Below are positions 9,807-22,652 of a stretch of 64,000 nt of DNA, piece after piece. Position 1 is the first letter of the stretch, and every line of letters begins with the position of its first letter. The position numbers were made by a program, and so were the translations under genes. This DNA comes from Malachius bipustulatus (lineage: Eukaryota > Arthropoda > Insecta > Coleoptera > Melyridae). A model generated the notes under the pieces. The model ran no database searches. It worked only from the letters and a program-made list of their open reading frames with translations, and had not been told where the DNA came from. The stretch lies in NCBI GenBank assembly GCA_910589415.1, contig OU342639.1:62001-126000 (forward strand), written 5' to 3'.

Positions 9807-12008
9807 GTTATTGGCTTCATTTAAGAATAACATTTCAATTACTTATGAATTTTTTATCACCTTTTAACTGAACGTCATATCACATAATATACATTTTTAG
9901 AGTACCTACCTAAAAGAAATAAATTTGTAATTTTCTATTTACTGAAAAAAGTTTGAAATCTTCAATCTATTTGAATTGCACTCAACCGAACAGGAAAGTC
10001 TCTAGCGTTAGAACACAAGAACGTAATAATGACAACAGCGCTGGAGGCCTCAGCGTACGAATAATTTAATATATTGAAGGAGGTAAGAACGATCTAAAAA
10101 TACCAATTAAAAATTATATATATTTTTTTTGGAAATTGTTTCCCCTCGGTCGAAGCCTTTGTTATATAAGTTCCCCTCAAGTGAAATATGGTTTTAGTTT
10201 ATTTATATATGCATCCGGCATACCGGAGGCTTGAGCGCCTGCGAGTGTCGCGGAGGTCTTAGCGGCGCAAATGTACCTATATATATATATATATATATAT
10301 ACTCATAGACGATACGTTGTGAAGCCCGCGCATATTAACAGGTCGTTGTTCCACCCGGGTTTTCTAAGTCATATAAAGAAGTATATATCAGTGTTTTGTT
10401 GAATAAAGATGCCCACAAGTGACGGCAAACAAAGAGGGGAAACTTTTTCGTAAGCCTACTTCTAAAATATATTTTCGAATCGTTATTAAGCCCAAATATA
10501 CTAACAAATCTTTCTTCAGCCCGATTGTATATATTCATACATCTTACGCACGTTGTAAAGCCCAACAATGTTGCCAGTTCTAACTGTCGAAACCGGTTAT
10601 TTTTAATGGTTTATTCGTTTACATTTATACTCGAGAAGATAAAATCACTTGGCGTTTCAATTTCGTTCGGCTTTGTGCATGACGTCACTCAGACACCACC
10701 CGTCCTGCTTCTCGGCGTGCGACCTATAATATAGTATAGTAGTGGGTATGCCCAAATACTATACCTAGTATAATATACGGATATCAGTAATCAAATTAAT
10801 TGTTTAATGGGATAGCCAGGATAGCCTTCGTGCCAGAATAAATATAGAGCAAGTGTTCTAAAGACCCGTTATTCACGCATACCTTACGCAATTTTTTTTT
10901 TCAATTTTATTGTTATATTAACACTAGCAAAAATAGAAATTGGTAAGAACTAATAATGTAAAATAGTTAAATTCGTTATGTGATAACTCAGGAACTGTTT
11001 GAGATACAGAATTCAGCTTTCGTACATGTCTTGTCATTAATATTATCTGCGTTAAGACGGCAAATTGAAAAATAAATAATGTTGCAGTGAAACAAATCAT
11101 AAAAAAAATATCAAACACAAGTGATGTTTTTGTCCACCACAAAAACATTTTGCCAATTTTATGTTTTTCATCATGAAATGCTGCTTTTCTCAAAAACAGT
11201 TCATATTAGAGTACTTGACTAGGAGTACCTTTTTTATGTAGAAAACATTGACAGTTTAAAATGTGTTTCCACAATGCCAATTTTTACAGTGTCGTAGAAA
11301 TTAGGGGCAAAAAATTCAAGCAACCCCTAAATTTCTGCCACCGGCATATGAAATAAATTTAATCAGAGCTCAAAGAGTAAATAATGTAAATATTTACATC
11401 CACGTATCCTAAGTTCTATCAATTTTTCCGGGACCGAGGAGCTAAATAGGGGTGCTGGGTGGGTAAGAAGCAAAAAACAGCCATTGCAAACTAATGGCGT
11501 CTTTGACACTATGGTCGCAATGCTATTTTTTTCTTCACTTTCAGGGTAAGGAATATCTTCGAAATTAACAATATCATGATTATTTTTTTGCATTTTGCAT
11601 TTATTTTGCATTTGCATTCCAAAAAACGTGACATCGATCACTGTTATATTTCGGATACGTTACGAGTTAGCTTGGGGACTTATGCCGGTCCTGAAGCGGG
11701 CGGATGCATCATTAGCGGCGACATCATTCGACATCATCGGCTCGACGGGCTGATCTTGCATGCTTATATGAGAATATATGCCGTACTAACCAGAATCGCA
11801 CTTCCTAGAGCGATTTTTAGTGCCGTTTTTTTGCTAACCATGCATTTGCAAAGCAAATGAATACCTTCTTGGTGTTACTATAGGTACGTCCTCCACTCCT
11901 ATACCGGGTGGTCCATCACTTATGTCCACCCCCGAAATAGAGGTTAATTTTAAAGATAAAAAATTGAAACTTTCAGGATTCATGTAATTAACCATGGGGG
12001 ACACGCAG
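9807..12008. other. Region without a recognisable gene
   Basis: A+T-rich sequence with a TA microsatellite at about 10278-10301. Open frames here are short and show no motif I recognise. A minus-strand 89-codon frame at 10924-11193 has two hydrophobic stretches but no start context, splice partner or family signature. Confidence 0.4.
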
Positions 12009-12491
12009 TAAAATATTATATTTTTTAAATGTCTGAAGAAATCTAATACAGGTGGTTTTCACCATTGGAATTTAGATTGAGCGGTTTATGAGTTATAAAC
12101 AAGTGAAAATCGCAATTTTCCAACTTCAAAGCAGTGTAGAACTAGAACGGCTCAATATATCTAAAAACGGCTTACATGTCCCTATCTTAACTTTTCACAA
12201 GGTATCATACCATGTGGTTTGAATTTTTATACAGGGTGAAGAAAATTACCAGATTTTTCATCACCCTGTAGAAAAATCTAAACTACATAATATAATACCT
12301 TGTAAAAAGTTAAGATAGGGACATGTAAGCCGTTTTTAGATATATTGAGCCGTTCTAGTTCTACACTGCTTTGAAGTTGGAAAATTGCGATTTTCACTTG
12401 TTTATAACTCATAAACCGCTCAATCTAAATTCCAATGGTGAAAACCACCTGTATTCGATTTCTTCAGACATTTAAAAAATATAATATTTTA
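12009..12491. mobile_element. Fold-back element, family 2
   Basis: Left arm starting TAAAATATTATATTTT at 12009 is mirrored by the right arm ending at 12491. The left arm is preceded by GGGGGACACGCAG and the right arm followed by CAGGGTGTCCCTG. The arms carry TTATAAACAAGTGAAAATCG and ACGGCTTACATGTCCCTAT, words also present in the family 1 elements at 7551 and 14532, so the families share an inner core. Non-coding. Confidence 0.75.
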
Positions 12492-13801
12492 CAGGGTGTC
12501 CCTGTTAAAATAACGAAGTAGGTGTCAACTTCCGGTATTTCCGGAAGTGCGACCATCTTGAAAATATTTTCATTGCATTTCGCATAGTCACTTATGTCAG
12601 GAAAATTTTCATTTTGAAACTGTAAGATCAATATTTCCCAAGATATGGCCGCTGTTCATTCTTAAATGCCCACCCGGTACAGGGTTAGAACTATAGGTAA
12701 AGGGACACTACAGGGATTTTTGACTTTGAGCAATTGGATTAATATCAATACTTTTAAACAGAAGACAATTTTTTTTGCATTATCCAATTTATAAAATTTG
12801 TTTAGAATAGTTTCTATTGTTTCCAGGTAAATTTTTCTCCACAATTTAACCTGTAACTTTTTTTGCATGAAATATTTTCTATGTTTATAGCTTTTTTTGG
12901 CACGACTTTTCCTGTTTGCGAAATGTATTCCACACCCCGTTCTCTGCATGCTGCTGATTTATTTCCTTTCCATTCTTGAGGATGACGTTGCCTCTTTCGG
13001 GAAATTTTAGGTTTTAAATCAAAAATTTTATGTTTGGCTTTATTTTGTGTTGGTTAATCCTATTTTATTTAATTATAGAAATCTTACCTTCTTTTGCAGA
13101 ATATAAGTTTTCTTTGTTCGATAATAATTTAAGAATTTGTTTGCTTCTACTTTCCATTATATTTTGAAGTTCAAATACACTTACTAATTTACTAAAAACT
13201 TTCTAAAAGTAAGTAATTATAGACATACGTACCGGTGTTATTAAATTTCTTACTTGAAACATAACACACAACCTCAAAATAATGGACATGTCCACTGTGT
13301 ATGTAACATGTCTTTGCTAAATAGCGATACATTTTTAGTGGATAAAGGTGTTATGTTCAATTTTGTGACATAGCACCTTTATCCACCAAAACAATGAATA
13401 GGTTAGTGTGACATATCAGCTTTATCCACTGGTAGTTTCGTAAATATGCAATTTTTGATATTTTTGATATTGCCAAAAGTTAGAAGACATCACAAAATCT
13501 CAGAAAGCACAAAAACTTTTTTTTTTAAATATGACTTAGCACTTTTGTCCACTTATGTCTTCAATTGGTAAAATTATTGAATAAAGACAATATGATTTTC
13601 AAGTTTTCATATATCTTGTAACATACTATATCTATCCTTTCGACCTCCTATATTTAAAAAATCGTATTTATTATGATTTAGAGGGAGCAATTTTCGTATT
13701 GAACACGACTTTTAAGTACCTAAGCTATTGTTCTAGGTATCTTAAAATATATCATGGATTACATGCAGAACAGTTTTAAAACTGAAATAATTCACAATAG
13801 T
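12492..13801. other. A+T-rich region without a recognisable gene
   Basis: No supported coding sequence. A hairpin around 13338-13384 pairs TGGATAAAGGTG with CACCTTTATCCA. The minus-strand 95-codon frame at 12662-12949 has no recognisable motif. Confidence 0.4.
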
Positions 13802-15942
13802 GTAGGCTTCCATGACAAAAAAGGTACCCCACAGAACACCTCAAAATTATAAAGTGAAAATGGCTGAAAACATGTTACGCCCGCGAGACTAGTAAAAATT
13901 TGTTAATTGTTATTTTTTATGAATTTTGATAAAAAAAATATTTTTTAAAAACACTTGCTTGAAATTTATACAATTTGTAGAAAATAATGTACCATTTTTG
14001 AAAAAAATTGTCTGGCTAACAATTTTTGTTAATTAACTTCTGAAAGACATTTTGTTGTAAATTATTTTTTTATGAAAATGCACGTCATAACACCTCCTTG
14101 ATTTTTTTTTAAATAAAGTTTAAGATCTTTTCTATCTATTGCAACTTGTCTGGTTGACAATTTTTGTTAAAAAATTTGTCAGACTTCATTTTGAATGCAC
14201 AGCTCAATGTATCAAGATCAATCACTGGCATTTAAGAACACTTCGTTAAAAGAAAAAAAAACTGGAGCTTAAGATGCCTATGCATAAAAAATATTCTTAT
14301 CATTAAAAAAGTTTTTTTTTGTTAGTCAGATTCAATTTTTAAGCGCAGTGACAGCGTTATTTCATAAAAAAAGGCTTTTATAAAGGCGGTGTCAAAACAC
14401 CACCCTAATATGTTTTTGGAAGAAGGTTTGACATCTATTTTATGCATAAAAATTGGTCTGTCACCAAAAAATGATTTTTACTATGAAAAACTTCATTGTT
14501 AAAGTGCTGAAAAAATTATGGTATAATTATACAGGCTGTTCCAGCTTATTCGAAGCGGTCTCTGTAGGCCAAACGATGGACTTTTTCAAAAAACTTTTTG
14601 AAAATTCAAGTACAGGATCACAATGGCCATAATTTAAAATTATTTTGGAGTATACAGAGTGTCCCATATGACAGTGGCATATCAAAGTTATGTTTTTTTA
14701 AATGGAATGCTCGTATGTTATTGCATTTTTAGATTGTCTGAGAAGAGGAAATAAGATTGGCTTTTACAGTTGGTGTTTAAATTCAGAAGTTTTTGAGTTA
14801 TAAACAAGTGAAAATCGTCATTTTTCAAGTTCAAAGCCAAGTACAACGAAAACGGCTGAAGATAGAGAAAAACGGCTTACATGTCCCTATTTTACTTTTT
14901 CATGTACTATCCTATCATGTAGATGAAATGTTTATACAGGGTGATAAAAAATTGGAAAAATTCTGAGATTTCTCCACGCGTCGCCAAATAAAAAAATCAA
15001 AGAAAGTAAAAATTTTTCTATACCATAGGATAGTACATAAAAAGGTAAAATAGGGACATGTAGGCCGTTTTTCTCTATCTTAAACCGTTTTCATTGTACA
15101 GGGCCTTGAACTTGAAAAATGACGATTTTCACTTGTTTATAACTCAAAAACTTCTGAATTTAAACACCAACTGTAAAAGCCAATCTTATTTTCTCTTCTC
15201 AGACAATCTAAAAATGCAATAACATAGGAGCATTCCATTTAAAAAAACATAACTTTGATATGCCACTGTCATATGGGACACTCTGTATACTCCAAAGTAA
15301 TTTTAAATTATGGCCATTGTGATCCTGTACTCGAATTTGCAAAAATTTTTTGGTAAAAATCAATCGTTTGGCCTACAGAGACCGCTTCGAATAAGCTGGG
15401 ACACTCTTGTAGTTACTGACTATAAATTTTTTTTTGTTATAAATTAATAATTTAGATCCCTTTTATATACTTTAATACGTTTTAATGCCATAAACATTGT
15501 TTTTTACTGAGTACGTGTTATGAAGTGCACTTTCATAAAAAATGTAATTTATAACAAATGTAAGTTTGACAAATTTATTAACAAAAATTGTCAGCCAGAC
15601 AAGTTGCAATGGATAGAAGAGATCTTAAACTTTATTGAAAAAAAATTCAAGGTGTTTATGACGTGCATTTTCATTAAAAAAATATTTATAACAAAAGGTC
15701 TCTGTCAGAAGTTATTTAACAAAAATTGTCAGCCAGACAATTTTTTCAAAAATGGCACTTTATTTTCTACAAATTGTATCAAGCAGGTGTTTGAAATTTT
15801 TTTTTAGTAAAATTAGAAAATTCACAAAAAATAACAATTAACAAATTTTGACTAGCCTGGCGGGCGTAAAATGTGTTTCAGCCATTTTCACTTCATAATT
15901 ATGAGGTGTTCTATGGGGTACCTTTTTTGTCATGTAAGCGTA
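13802..15942. mobile_element. ~2.1-kb fold-back element carrying a nested fold-back element
   Basis: The outer arms (about 13802-14520 and 15420-15942) are imperfect reverse complements: TTCCATGACAAAAAAGGTAC at the left end matches GTACCTTTTTTGTCATG near the right end, and TGTCTGG...CAATTTTTGTTA blocks recur inverted further in. The 95-codon frame at 15520-15807 lies wholly inside an arm and is not a gene. The centre is occupied by the separate element 14532-15409. Confidence 0.7.
14532..15409. mobile_element. TA-flanked fold-back element, family 1 copy 2 (nested)
   Basis: Ends CAGGCTGTTCCAGCTTATTC and the near-complement finishing GGGACACTCTTG, bordered by TA on both sides. It matches 7551-8417 throughout, including the inner motif TTATAAACAAGTGAAAATCG and a central TACAGGGTGA. 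It sits in the middle of the larger fold-back 13802-15942 and so is probably the younger insertion. Confidence 0.75.
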
Positions 15943-16788
15943 GACTATACATGCAAGGAGGGTGTAAAGATTAATATAACAATATTTGAACCTAGTTCAA
16001 GAGAGTATAATGTATATTGTATAATGAAATGTTACTTATTATTGCAATTAACCCATTCAAAAACGTGGCATTTTCTGATGGTCGGATGTGAAGAAAATTT
16101 TTTTTAATGTTATTATTTTTTATATTAAAAAGTACTTTTAAAGGGTTAAATGCCCTAAAATACATAATATACAACATTGATTGGTACTTCTAAAAAATTT
16201 AACAACTAGGTACTGCGTACCTACTATTTAAATAATATTTTTCAAATAATAATCAAATCTTATTGTTAATATTTATCATAATTAAATAAAACCAGTATGT
16301 GAATGTCAAATAGTGCCAGACCATTACCCCTAGATGCTCGAAAAGGTTTGTTTCCAAGAAGTTGTGTGGCTGCATGTACGCCTTCCAGGCATGAGAGTCC
16401 TATTATAGGATTCAACTATAATAGTTGAATTATGTTTCAAGAAATTCTTAGTATGTTCCCTCGTTTCGCGATGTTGCCAGCTGGGGGGCTCCATAACGGC
16501 ATATTAGTATGGTGGGCTGAACAATGTATATACACCTCTATAGGTATATACACAAAGCGCCACCTGGTGGCAAACATAGTGTACTAAACAGCGTATGTTG
16601 TATAGAGGAACGGTCATTATTAGGCCCACTTGAAAATCTGCCCATAGGTCCCCATAGGCGTGCGCAACGCTTTGGCGCTCATATACACGCGAAACTTTGT
16701 TCAGCCCGCAGGCGGGCTGAACAAGGTTGCAAAGGGCTACACAACTGACCGTTAATATATTCAACGGGCTCAACAATGACCGTGTACA

Positions 16789-16820
<32 letters not shown>
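15943..16820. other. Region without a recognisable gene; perfect hairpin at 16697-16724
   Basis: No supported coding sequence. A 13-bp perfect hairpin (TTGTTCAGCCCGC, 2-nt loop, complement) lies at 16697-16724. The words GGGCTGAACAA and CGGGCTCAACAA recur around it. The region ends in a TA microsatellite that received the next element. Confidence 0.5.
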
Positions 16821-16823
<3 letters not shown>

Positions 16824-17691
16824 TGTGACCCATTTGTTCTTGAAACACCCTGTAGAATCTTAATTTATGGTGCGATTTAAAAGAAATTTCTTTTAAATCA
16901 TAGAGCTTGATAAACTATATTTTGGGAGCAAAAAGCGTCTCATTCCTACAAAATCCAGGGCCTACTAGATCAGTGTTTACTTGTAAAATCTCAAAAATTC
17001 ATATTAGCGATTTTTTTAGAAAAAAACTGGGCACGCCACGGGATTCACCAGCCCTCAAAACGGTACTGTACCAAATTTTATTGGAAATGTCAGAGTAAAA
17101 AGGATCTTGTAGTTATTTTAAAAATTCATAATAATACTCCGAATTTTCATAAATTAGTTTGAAAAAGGTCAAAAGCTATCATAAGTAAAAATTAAAATTA
17201 AAAAAAAGTAAAAAAAAGTAAAAATAAAAATAAAAAAAATAAAAAAAATAAAAAAAAATAAATAAATAAAAAATTATAATTAAAAAATTAAAGTACCTAC
17301 ATTATCACCAACTAGACGTACAATTTCTATTTTGTCTCTCTTGATCTTTTCGAATAAATTAATGAAAATTCGAAGTTCTATTATGAATTTCTAAAATAAC
17401 TGCAAGATCCTTATTACTCTGACATTTCCAATAAAATTTAGTACAGTACCGTTTTGAGGGCTGGTGAATCCAGTAGCGTGCACAGTTTTTTTCTAAAAAA
17501 ATCGCTAATATGAATTTTTGAGATTTTACAAGTAAACACTGATCTAGTAGGCCTTGGATTTTGTTGGAATGAGACGCTTTTTGCTCCCAAAATATAGTTT
17601 ATCAAGCTCTATGATTTAAAAGAAATTTCTTTAAAATCGCACCATAAATTAAGATTCTACAGGGTGTTTCAAGAACAAATGGGTCACACTG
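16821..17691. mobile_element. TA-flanked fold-back element, family 3, inside a TA microsatellite
   Basis: Left end CAGTGTGACCCATTTGTTCT is mirrored exactly by the right end finishing GGGTCACACTG at 17691. Both arms continue with close inverted similarity for over 300 bp, including a sub-terminal CACCCTGTAGAATCTTAATT. TA repeats on both sides fit insertion at TA. Non-coding. Confidence 0.8.
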
Positions 17692-17710
17692 TATATATAT
17701 ATATATATAT

Positions 17711-17849
17711 CGTGGGCAGGTGAATTTTGGAAAACCACTTTTTCGTGATCTGGGGGTCATGATCGGTGGACATTTGATGAGTTTGGGTGATTTTCGAAAA
17801 GTGATGTCGTCCTCAATAGTGTATTTTTTTATTAAAAAATACACTAAAA
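17711..17849 (+). repeat. 139-bp dispersed module, copy 2
   Basis: Nearly identical to 2121-2259, again preceded by a TA run and ending in the GTGTATTTTTTT palindrome followed by CTAA. The sequences after the two copies are unrelated, so the palindrome marks the module's end. Confidence 0.8.
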
Positions 17850-18576
17850 CAGAACGCCAAACTTTTGAAAATTCATACTATTCTGTTTTAAGTCGAGCTG
17901 AACGATTACTAAATGAGTACAATGAAAGCAAAAATGTGGAAGACTCAGACTCAGATTCTGTAGTTAGTTCCTCGTACTTCCTCGCACTTCCTCTTACTTC
18001 CTCCATGTTGTGTTAAGTGGAAGAGAATAAAGAATATTATTTGAGTGAAATAAGTTTTATTTCATAAACTTTTAATCAGAAAAATATAACTGTTATTAAA
18101 ACAAAATTAAAATCGTAATCACCCTAACAACAAGAAAAATGTCATGATTCCTGACCTGAAGTCGATTGGTAAACAGTGAAAAATTCGGTCGTGTTCCATC
18201 GAAGTTTTCTATGGTTTATACGAGTTGAAAATTGCATTGTTTCCACTCAATAGTGAAAAGATAATAAGTAGTTTTAGTTTTCATTAAAATTTTTTGATCT
18301 TGAATGGTTGCGTAACAGGTGAAATCTTGAATGGTTTGATCGCAGAAATCAGACCCCAAAATTGTTTCAGTAAGGCTCAATTTTGCATGCGTTTTGTTAT
18401 CAATAAAATTCTTGATAACTAAAGAGGGCCATCCGTTTCGGTGCCTGGATAGGCAACCAATTATTTCCACAAGATGTATGCTGATCTGCCCAGCTGCCCA
18501 TAGCAATAAACTTAGATTATCATGAATAAGGAAAGTCTGGCCGCCTCTGACTACAGGAGCGGCCCAAACACTCAGA
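17850..18576. other. Unassigned sequence before the LINE
   Basis: 17850-18015 reads open with a Ser/Asp-rich stretch (RQTFENSYYSVLSRAERLL), which may be a fragment of a retroelement or host coding sequence, too short to assign. An AATAAAG word lies at about 18027. 18180-18576 is probably the 5' untranslated part of the LINE that follows; its 5' end is not definable here. Confidence 0.35.
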
Positions 18577-19883
18577 ATGAAAATCCACCAACTGCCTCCA
18601 CATGAAGAATCGCAAGTTATCAATCAAAGACGTTCATACACCCAAGCAACGAAATCCACACCAGTCATTACATTCCCAAAGAAAGATCAAGCAATAATAA
18701 TAAACGTAAATGAGACACTAAAGTTAGGCGACTATGTTAAAGCAATCGGAGAAATAGTAAATCCAAAAAATATTATATTTGCCTCCCGTATCAGCAATAA
18801 CAGAATCTGCATCTACCTAACCAATACGGAAATTGTGAACTCTCTAGTAACCGATCATGAAACAATTAAAATAAGAGATATTGAGCTGCAAATACGACAC
18901 CTTATTACACCGGCGAAAAGGTTGATCATATCCAATGTGTGCCCCTCAATCCCTCATCAAGTCATAGAACAAACACTTGTTACAATGGATATGAGGTTGA
19001 TCTCGCCGGTCTCCTTCCTGCGAGCAGGAATTCCGGGGGATGACTTCAGCCACATATTGAGTTTCAGAAGGCAAGTATATTCCCACCAAATAACCCGGAT
19101 ATTTTAAAAGAAACATCAACCATCATCACTTACGAAGAGACACAATACAGAATATTCCTATCCTACGATAGCATGGTGTGTTTGATCTGCAAACAAGCGG
19201 GACACATAGCTGGTAACTGCCCGAATCCAAAGCCCGGAATAGCTCAACCAGAAGTCGCAACTCTCACAAACCAAAACATGACCATATTAAACTCAGAACA
19301 AAACATGAAAGATGACCAGTCCGCACCACAGGTAGAGAAGCGACCCGCACCATCAGACACGGCTTCGTCCACCTCAAAAGATACCTCTCCAGACCCTGAT
19401 CTACAATTAATGCAACCCCCTGGAGAAGTTACAAGATTCTCACAGCGAAAACCGGAAAGAACCAAGAAATATAAAAAACTCAAACCATCAAGCTCCACAA
19501 ACTCACCGAATGCTGATTCACTAGAAACTATCAAGCATATGTTCGACGACAGCGCAAACCACCAGCTCATATCGGACTTCACATATGAGAAATTCAAAGC
19601 ATTTATTGAAAACTGCAGTGGAAATCCAGATCCCCTATCTGAAGCCCGACGCTTCACAAGCAACATACCATCCCTACTAACAGACATATATAATATATAC
19701 CCAAATATCAAAGAAAGGAGTCGAAAGGCACGACTAACTCGCATATCAACAAAAATCAAGAAACAAATAAAATCCGAAGGAATAGAAACAGAAAGTATAG
19801 CAAGCATCCAAAGTTCCCAGTGCGATACAGACTCCTCCCAATTCCTAGAGGAGGAGAAGCAAGGCGCATTAGATTCATATTAG
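18577..19883 (+). pseudogene. LINE ORF1 (gag-like RNA-binding protein), frameshifted
   Basis: Two blocks in different frames, 18577-19107 and 19173-19883. The second opens with a CCHC knuckle (C-x2-C-x4-H-x4-C in VCLICKQAGHIAGNCPN). The frame shifts at about 19070, where a single-base loss would account for the change; 19108-19172 still reads as the same protein in the second frame. The Ser/Pro/Lys-rich middle and C-terminal helical region are typical of ORF1 proteins that coat the RNA template. It ends 13 nt before ORF2. Confidence 0.65.
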
Positions 19884-19896
19884 TCTCTTCAGCCTA

Positions 19897-21696
19897 ATGC
19901 ATTGGAATTGCCTAGGGCTCTACCCGCGATTACCCCGTATCCCACAGCTTATAGCAGACTGCACCCCCACTGTAGTCTGCCTACAGGAAACGAATTTAAA
20001 ACCCACACAAGCGCCAAGATTCTCTCAATACGTCGGCTATCATCAATATCGTACCACACACCAAAATGCCAGCGGCGGCACCTCAATCTATATCAAAAAC
20101 ACATATCACAGTGAGGTACTGAACATAAATACAGACATAGAATCTACTGTAACGAATGTCTGGTGTCCAAACAAACTTACCGTTTGCAATATATACTTGC
20201 CACCAAACCGCAACACTACGCAAGCTGAACTTATAAAACTTATTGACCAATTGCCTTCCCCGTTTCTTATAGTCGGTGACTTCAACGCCCATAATCAATT
20301 ATGGGGATCCAGACAAACTTTCGGAAGGGGTAAAATCATCGAAAATATTATAACATCCCATAACTTAGTTCTTCTAAATTCACTTATGCATAGCCACCGG
20401 AAATTTCTCCTCCATCGATCTGAGTTTTTCAGACCCCAGATCAGCTCCCAATCTAGAATGGGAAGTGTTAAACAATTTATATGGAAGCAACCATTTTCCG
20501 ATTAAAATAAATGATCGATCAAAGACTCTAAGCTGTACCTCGACTCGGCAAGGGTGGAACATAAAAAACGCAGATTGGACGAGCTTCCGAACGCAATTTC
20601 AGATAAGATTAGCGAACTAGAAATAACAGGTGACATAAACAACGACGTCGAAAAGTTCTCCAGAATAATAATAGAGGCTGCAGATAACTATGTAGGACGA
20701 ACAAGATTCCCTAACACAGGCACAAAATCAGTCTTGTGGTGGAACAGTAAATGTCGAGACGCAGTTTCCAATACAAATCGTGCGCTAAACAAATATAGGA
20801 AACAGAAGACGCCTGAAAACCTACGCCACCTCAGGGAACAAAAATCAGCTGCCCAAGAAATCATCAATAAAAGTAAGACAAACGCTTGGAAAGACTACGT
20901 GTCCAAGATAACCTGCAACACAACACCAGGTGAAATGTGGAACAAAATAAAAAGAATGAAGGGTTCAAAAACGGAGTTCAACATTCCGGCCTTAGAAGAC
21001 TCAAACGGCATCAAGATCACCTCGAATGGGGATATTGCATCTCTGCTAGCGAAATCCATATCGCAAAAGTCCAGCAACGACAATTACAGCAAAGAGTTCT
21101 TACTACACAAGAAGGCAATAGAATCAGAGCAGCTAAATTATACCAAAAACTCATTAAGTCCAATCAATTACGATCTTACCAAAGAAGAACTCCATTTCGC
21201 CCTAGCTAACACAAAAAACTCAGCCCCAGGTCCAGATGAAATACCAGCTCTCTTCCTAAAAAATCTACCTGAAACTGCAATGGATCACATTCTAAAGCTC
21301 TTCAACACGATATGGAAAACAGACTCCTTCCCAAGACAATGGCAAAACTCGATAATCTTGCCTATCTACAAACCTGGAAAACCAAAATGTGTTCCCACAT
21401 CATACAGACCTATATCTCTCACATGCACAATGTGTAAGCTCATAGAGAAAATAGTTAATAAAAGACTTCTCTGGTACATAGATACAAACAAACTCATTGC
21501 ACCCACACAAACAGGATTCCAACCGAACAAATGCACCTTGGACAACCTCATCCAATTCAAAGAAGAAATTGAAGACGCCTTTCACTCCAACCAAAACCTC
21601 ACGGCAGTTTTCTTTGACCTCGAACGAGCCTTCGACACGACCTGGAAATACAATATCCTCCGAAAACTGATAAAGCAAAATATAGGTGGACATATC
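19897..21696 (+). pseudogene. LINE ORF2, 5' part: AP endonuclease and start of reverse transcriptase
   Basis: 19897-20505 encodes an apurinic-type endonuclease: an N-terminal WNC, CLQET with the catalytic Glu, and VGDFNAHN. A frameshift at about 20420-20505 moves the protein to the frame of 20554-21702, which has the linker and the RT start (SAPGPDEIPALFLK, YRPISLTCTMCKLIEKI, and FFDLERAFDTTWKY with the first catalytic Asp). The frame runs directly into the BEL LTR at 21697. Confidence 0.75.
21692..21696. repeat. Target-site duplication, left (ATATC)
   Basis: ATATC directly precedes the TGTTAAATAC start of the left LTR and recurs at 28283-28287 directly after the right LTR, as expected for a 5-bp BEL/Pao duplication. 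Confidence 0.9.
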
Positions 21697-21918
21697 TGTT
21701 AAATACTTATGTTAAATAACTACAATTTGAAAACTGCGTTGTGCAGTAGCCGTAATTGCGTCCGCGCAGCTCAGGCATCGCCGTTGTGAAACAAGGAGAA
21801 CGAGTTGTGCCTTCGTTGAGAGAACATCATTTATGTTAACGTTGAGCAAATACAATTTATATTACATCTATCTCGTGTCAATTATTATAATACAGTCCAC
21901 TAAATTAAATACCCAACA
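21697..21918 (+). repeat. BEL/Pao 5' LTR
   Basis: 222 bp from TGTTAAATAC to TACCCAACA, repeated at 28061-28282. A TGG at 21926 (TGGTCAATCGAGCCCG) is a candidate primer binding site 7 nt inside; I cannot name the tRNA. Confidence 0.92.
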
Positions 21919-22652
21919 AGAAAATTGGTCAATCGAGCCCGACGATATAAGATTACAAGTGCAACCGGGAAGAAATCAAACAATTATTCAATTATTTTGT
22001 CAAAGAAGTCCACCATTACAAGCAGAGGTAGCAGAGATATCGGGACATCGAGCGAGCGACCGGACGGTGAACAAATCCTGCGTCCAGCGTCCAGCGATCA
22101 GCGATACAGACAGACGTGCACCTGGGCAGAAGGGGGTGAGAGATTACAGTCGAGCCGAGTCAAGGTCCTGCAACAAATCAATGAATTGAAATGGTGATGA
22201 GCAACGTATGAAAAGAAGTTCAGATTACAATTATTTACGAGGTCAGTGTGTTCCCTTATAATTCCCATATCCATTACAATTATTACAAGAAACTTCAATT
22301 TAATTGTCGTAATTAAATCCTATTACATCTAATTCAATTTCAAAGCCAAAAAAGGAAAACAATTACAAAAAAAAGACGACAATTAATTATTGTTGTTTCC
22401 CACAATTATCAAAGTTTTTATAAATACAATTACAATTAAATAAAACAATAATTCGATAATTTCAATTACAATTAAACAATTTATAAGTAAGTACAATTAA
22501 ACAATTTATAGGTGAGTACCTACATACAATTTCAATTTACAATTACTTACCTACTTTTTGAGCAAATTCTATTGTTGAAATCACAATTTACAATAAAAAA
22601 CAAATAAGTAGGTACCTACCCTACCTACCTATTAAAAAACAATTTATTTGAG

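Noticed and set aside
10924..11193. Minus-strand 89-codon frame with two hydrophobic stretches, possible membrane protein or receptor exon
   Set aside because: No family motif, no convincing splice partners, and chance hydrophobicity is common in T-rich DNA.
15520..15807. 95-codon plus-strand frame rich in K, N and C
   Set aside because: Lies entirely inside an arm of the 13802-15942 inverted repeat, and its apparent internal repetition reflects the element.
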